NCBI GenBank assembly: GCA_004144175.1
Contig: SEFT01000027.1
Coordinates: 1-32,821 of the forward strand
DNA: 32,821 nucleotides
From: Sphingobacteriales bacterium
GTDB lineage: Bacteria > Bacteroidota > Bacteroidia > Chitinophagales > Chitinophagaceae
Reading direction: 5' to 3'
The translations under genes were made by a program, and so were the position numbers. Below, one piece after another: positions 31,229-32,821 of this stretch; position 1 is the first letter of the stretch; every line of letters starts with the position of its first letter. Below the pieces are notes generated by a model, which made no database searches, was not told the origin of the DNA, and worked only from the letters and a program-made list of their open reading frames with translations.

Positions 31229-32089
31229 TTATTTAAATGAATTTATGTACTGGTCAATATCCCTGCTAAAATCAGGGTTATTCACGATCTTCTTTGTTTG
31301 TTCAAAAAGCTCTATCGCTTTTTCCTTGTTCCCTTTGCCCTTATATGCTTCCGCCAGGAAGTACATGGCCTCTGTATTCTTCGGCTCTATCTTCAGCACT
31401 GTTTCAAAGCGTTGTATGGCTTTGTCAAACTGTCCCGATTGAATAGCAAGGCGGCCGAGCATCAGGGTTGCAGGTACATTGTCCGGCTTCTCGCGGGTAA
31501 TACCCAGTAAAAGCTGTACGCCCTGCATCGTTTCTCCTGTCCCTTCTATATAGCTTGCAGCGAGTGCCATTTTAGTGGTATCGTTGTCCGGATTTATTAC
31601 CAGGGCGCGTTTGAAGCAGTCGATAGCTTCCTGCGCTTCCCATGTAGCAATTTCCTGCGAGCCTGCATCATGTATCAGGTCCAAAAAGAATTGGCCTGCA
31701 AAATTGAGACTTTTTTCCGAATTCTCCAACTTGGCTGCTTTTGCAAAATAATATGCTGCAGCAGGCATCTGTTTGTGCTGCTGCCAGGTCTTGGCCAGAC
31801 GCGTAAAAACAGAAGCCATGCGCGATGAATCGTGCATGGCTTTAATTTCATTTTCTATGGCTGCTACCTCTTCGGCTGCATGTTGCGGCAACTTAGCACG
31901 CGATGCAGCAAGAATAGAATCGACAGAAGCCGCTTTTGCAGCATGTGGGCCATCATGAGCACCACCTTCGGCTGAAGCCATTGGCATTTCGCCATTCTTC
32001 TTGGCCGGGGGTACTGTATTACCACCCCAATATAATAGTGCAATAAGCCCTATTGCAGCTGCAATTGTAATATAATGTGCCGGTCGCAA
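31229..32089 (-). CDS. Membrane-anchored TPR-repeat protein
   Basis: A 286-residue protein with an N-terminal membrane helix (YITIAAAIGLIALLYWGG, about 6-23), a flexible Pro/Ala-rich segment (about 27-60), and several tetratricopeptide repeats over about 95-280, with typical blocks AAAYYFAKAAKLE, AIDCFKRALVINPDN, AIQRFETVLKIEPKN and AIELFEQTKKIVNNP. Such proteins act as scaffolds, mostly in the periplasm if the anchor is uncleaved. It lies between HU and the COX24-type gene on the same strand, an arrangement I recall from other Bacteroidota. Partners unknown. Confidence 0.9.
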   Translation of the reverse strand: MRPAHYITIAAAIGLIALLYWGGNTVPPAKKNGEMPMASAEGGAHDGPHAAKAASVDSILAASRAKLPQHAAEEVAAIENEIKAMHDSSRMASVFTRLAKTWQQHKQMPAAAYYFAKAAKLENSEKSLNFAGQFFLDLIHDAGSQEIATWEAQEAIDCFKRALVINPDNDTTKMALAASYIEGTGETMQGVQLLLGITREKPDNVPATLMLGRLAIQSGQFDKAIQRFETVLKIEPKNTEAMYFLAEAYKGKGNKEKAIELFEQTKKIVNNPDFSRDIDQYINSFK

Positions 32090-32160
32090 TTTTTATAATT
32101 CTGAATTTCTGCGCAAAGGTAGCGAAAACAGAATTGCAGACCTGCTTATCAATCAATTTA

Positions 32161-32487
32161 TTAGTTCTGCTCTATCAGGTCGCTTTCTTTGTGCTCTACC
32201 AGCTCGTGCTTAGATTCTTTCACAGCTTGTACAAACTCTTTTGCAGGTTTGAAGGCAGGGATGAAATGCTCCGGAATTTCAACTGCAACATTCTTCTTAA
32301 TGTTACGGCCGATCTTAGCAGCGCGCTTTTTCAGGATGAAGCTACCAAATCCACGTACATATACAGGTTCGCCTTCTACCAGCGAAGTTTTCACTTCTTT
32401 AAAGAATGCCTCAAGCGCTACCAGGATATCAACTTTAGGAATACCAGTTTTTTCTGCGATGCTGCTTACTACGTCGGCTTTTCTCAT
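32161..32487 (-). CDS. HU/IHF-family DNA-binding protein
   Basis: A 108-residue nucleoid protein that bends DNA as a dimer. The N-terminal helices (MRKADVVSSIAEKTGIP), the beta-arm start GFGSFILKKRAAKIGRN with conserved Arg, and the helix near FKPAKEFVQAV are complete. A short charged C-terminal tail (KHELVEHKESDLIEQN, about 15 residues) exceeds the usual 90-residue length, a common Bacteroidota feature. The arm tip carries IKKNVAVEIPEH in place of the usual NPxTG: the proline that intercalates in DNA is displaced (only IPEH is nearby), so bending may differ from typical HU. Start ATG 32487 is the family start. Confidence 0.94.
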   Translation of the reverse strand: MRKADVVSSIAEKTGIPKVDILVALEAFFKEVKTSLVEGEPVYVRGFGSFILKKRAAKIGRNIKKNVAVEIPEHFIPAFKPAKEFVQAVKESKHELVEHKESDLIEQN

Positions 32488-32821
32488 AATGGATGGATTT
32501 TAAAAATTTAAAAAGATTTAGAAATGGTTTGTTAATGATTTCGTTTAAAATGGATTGTACCGTTTATGCGAAAAAAACTATACCACCGTTAAACATTATA
32601 ACAACAATTGCACCATATCTTAACAAAGATAAGTTATATGTACCTACAACAACTCATTCATTATCAGCAAGATAAATTATTTAACGCTGAAAACCGCTAG
32701 AATACTTACGTAGATACAAAAAACCCATATAAAACATCTGGTAGTTAACTTCAGGCAGAGCTAAAGTAGCATCTCATCTTTTATTGCCATTAAAAGTTTC
32801 TTCAAAAAGTACCAATTGTTT
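32488..32821 (-). promoter_or_regulatory. Non-coding AT-rich leader of the HU gene and window end
   Basis: No convincing gene. On the minus strand TATCTTTG at 32624-32631 matches the -7 consensus, with TTG about 18 bases upstream; it would give HU a leader of about 130 bases. The short open frame at 32493-32675 on the plus strand looks like AT-rich chance sequence. From 32690 to the end I see no start, stop or motif that identifies a further gene. Confidence 0.5.

Noticed and set aside
32493-32675. Short plus-strand open frame of 60 codons
   Set aside because: AT-rich, low-complexity composition, overlaps the HU promoter region and has no recognisable motif.

Overview
The window looks like a chromosomal segment of a member of the Bacteroidota, most likely in or near the Chitinophagaceae; that placement is inference, not a computed phylogeny. 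The evidence is two proteins ending in type IX secretion (T9SS) sorting domains, Bacteroidota-restricted families (DUF4476- and DUF4293-like proteins, GldL-like 'HWPGA' membrane protein), repeated TAnnTTTG promoter -7 boxes just upstream of start codons, very few Shine-Dalgarno sequences, a TonB-dependent receptor, and a 31-residue basic COX24-type ribosomal protein. Gene density is high, with many short operons closed by strong hairpin terminators that often serve converging genes. I see no prophage, transposase, CRISPR array, tRNA or rRNA.

Left part (1-7.8 kb, all +): the tail of a T9SS-secreted protein, a structured 370-bp leader, class II (B12-dependent) ribonucleotide reductase nrdJ, a DUF4476 secreted protein, a DinB/YfiT-type metalloprotein, a small four-helix membrane protein, a PlsC-type acyltransferase and the translation-associated ATPase ychF. 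At 7.8-10.2 kb a compact minus-strand operon encodes a small protein with a CPxxC tail, a seven-helix membrane protein, a NarL-type histidine kinase and its response regulator. This is the most likely undescribed signalling unit in the window.

Middle part (10.4-18.9 kb): aminopeptidase P, a tandem pair of outer-membrane barrel paralogues, a DUF4293-like protein, serS, a MoxR-type ATPase, a small conserved protein and a large secreted protein with a jelly-roll domain, an Omp28-like CPPC domain and a T9SS tail. At 18.9-21.5 kb a TPP riboswitch precedes a TonB-dependent receptor, which identifies it as a probable outer-membrane thiamine (or precursor) importer.

Right part (21.7-32.8 kb): a YugP-type membrane zinc peptidase, a CstB-like persulfide dioxygenase/pseudorhodanese/rhodanese fusion, an outer-membrane protein, a tetR-fabF operon with a palindromic operator in its promoter, a minus-strand scoA-scoB-arsC-like operon whose internal junction is built from GC-rich repeat palindromes, a GldL-like membrane protein, and a minus-strand cluster of HU, a TPR protein, a tiny COX24-type ribosomal protein and RNase G. 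The stretch from 32488 to the end carries a likely HU promoter but no convincing gene.
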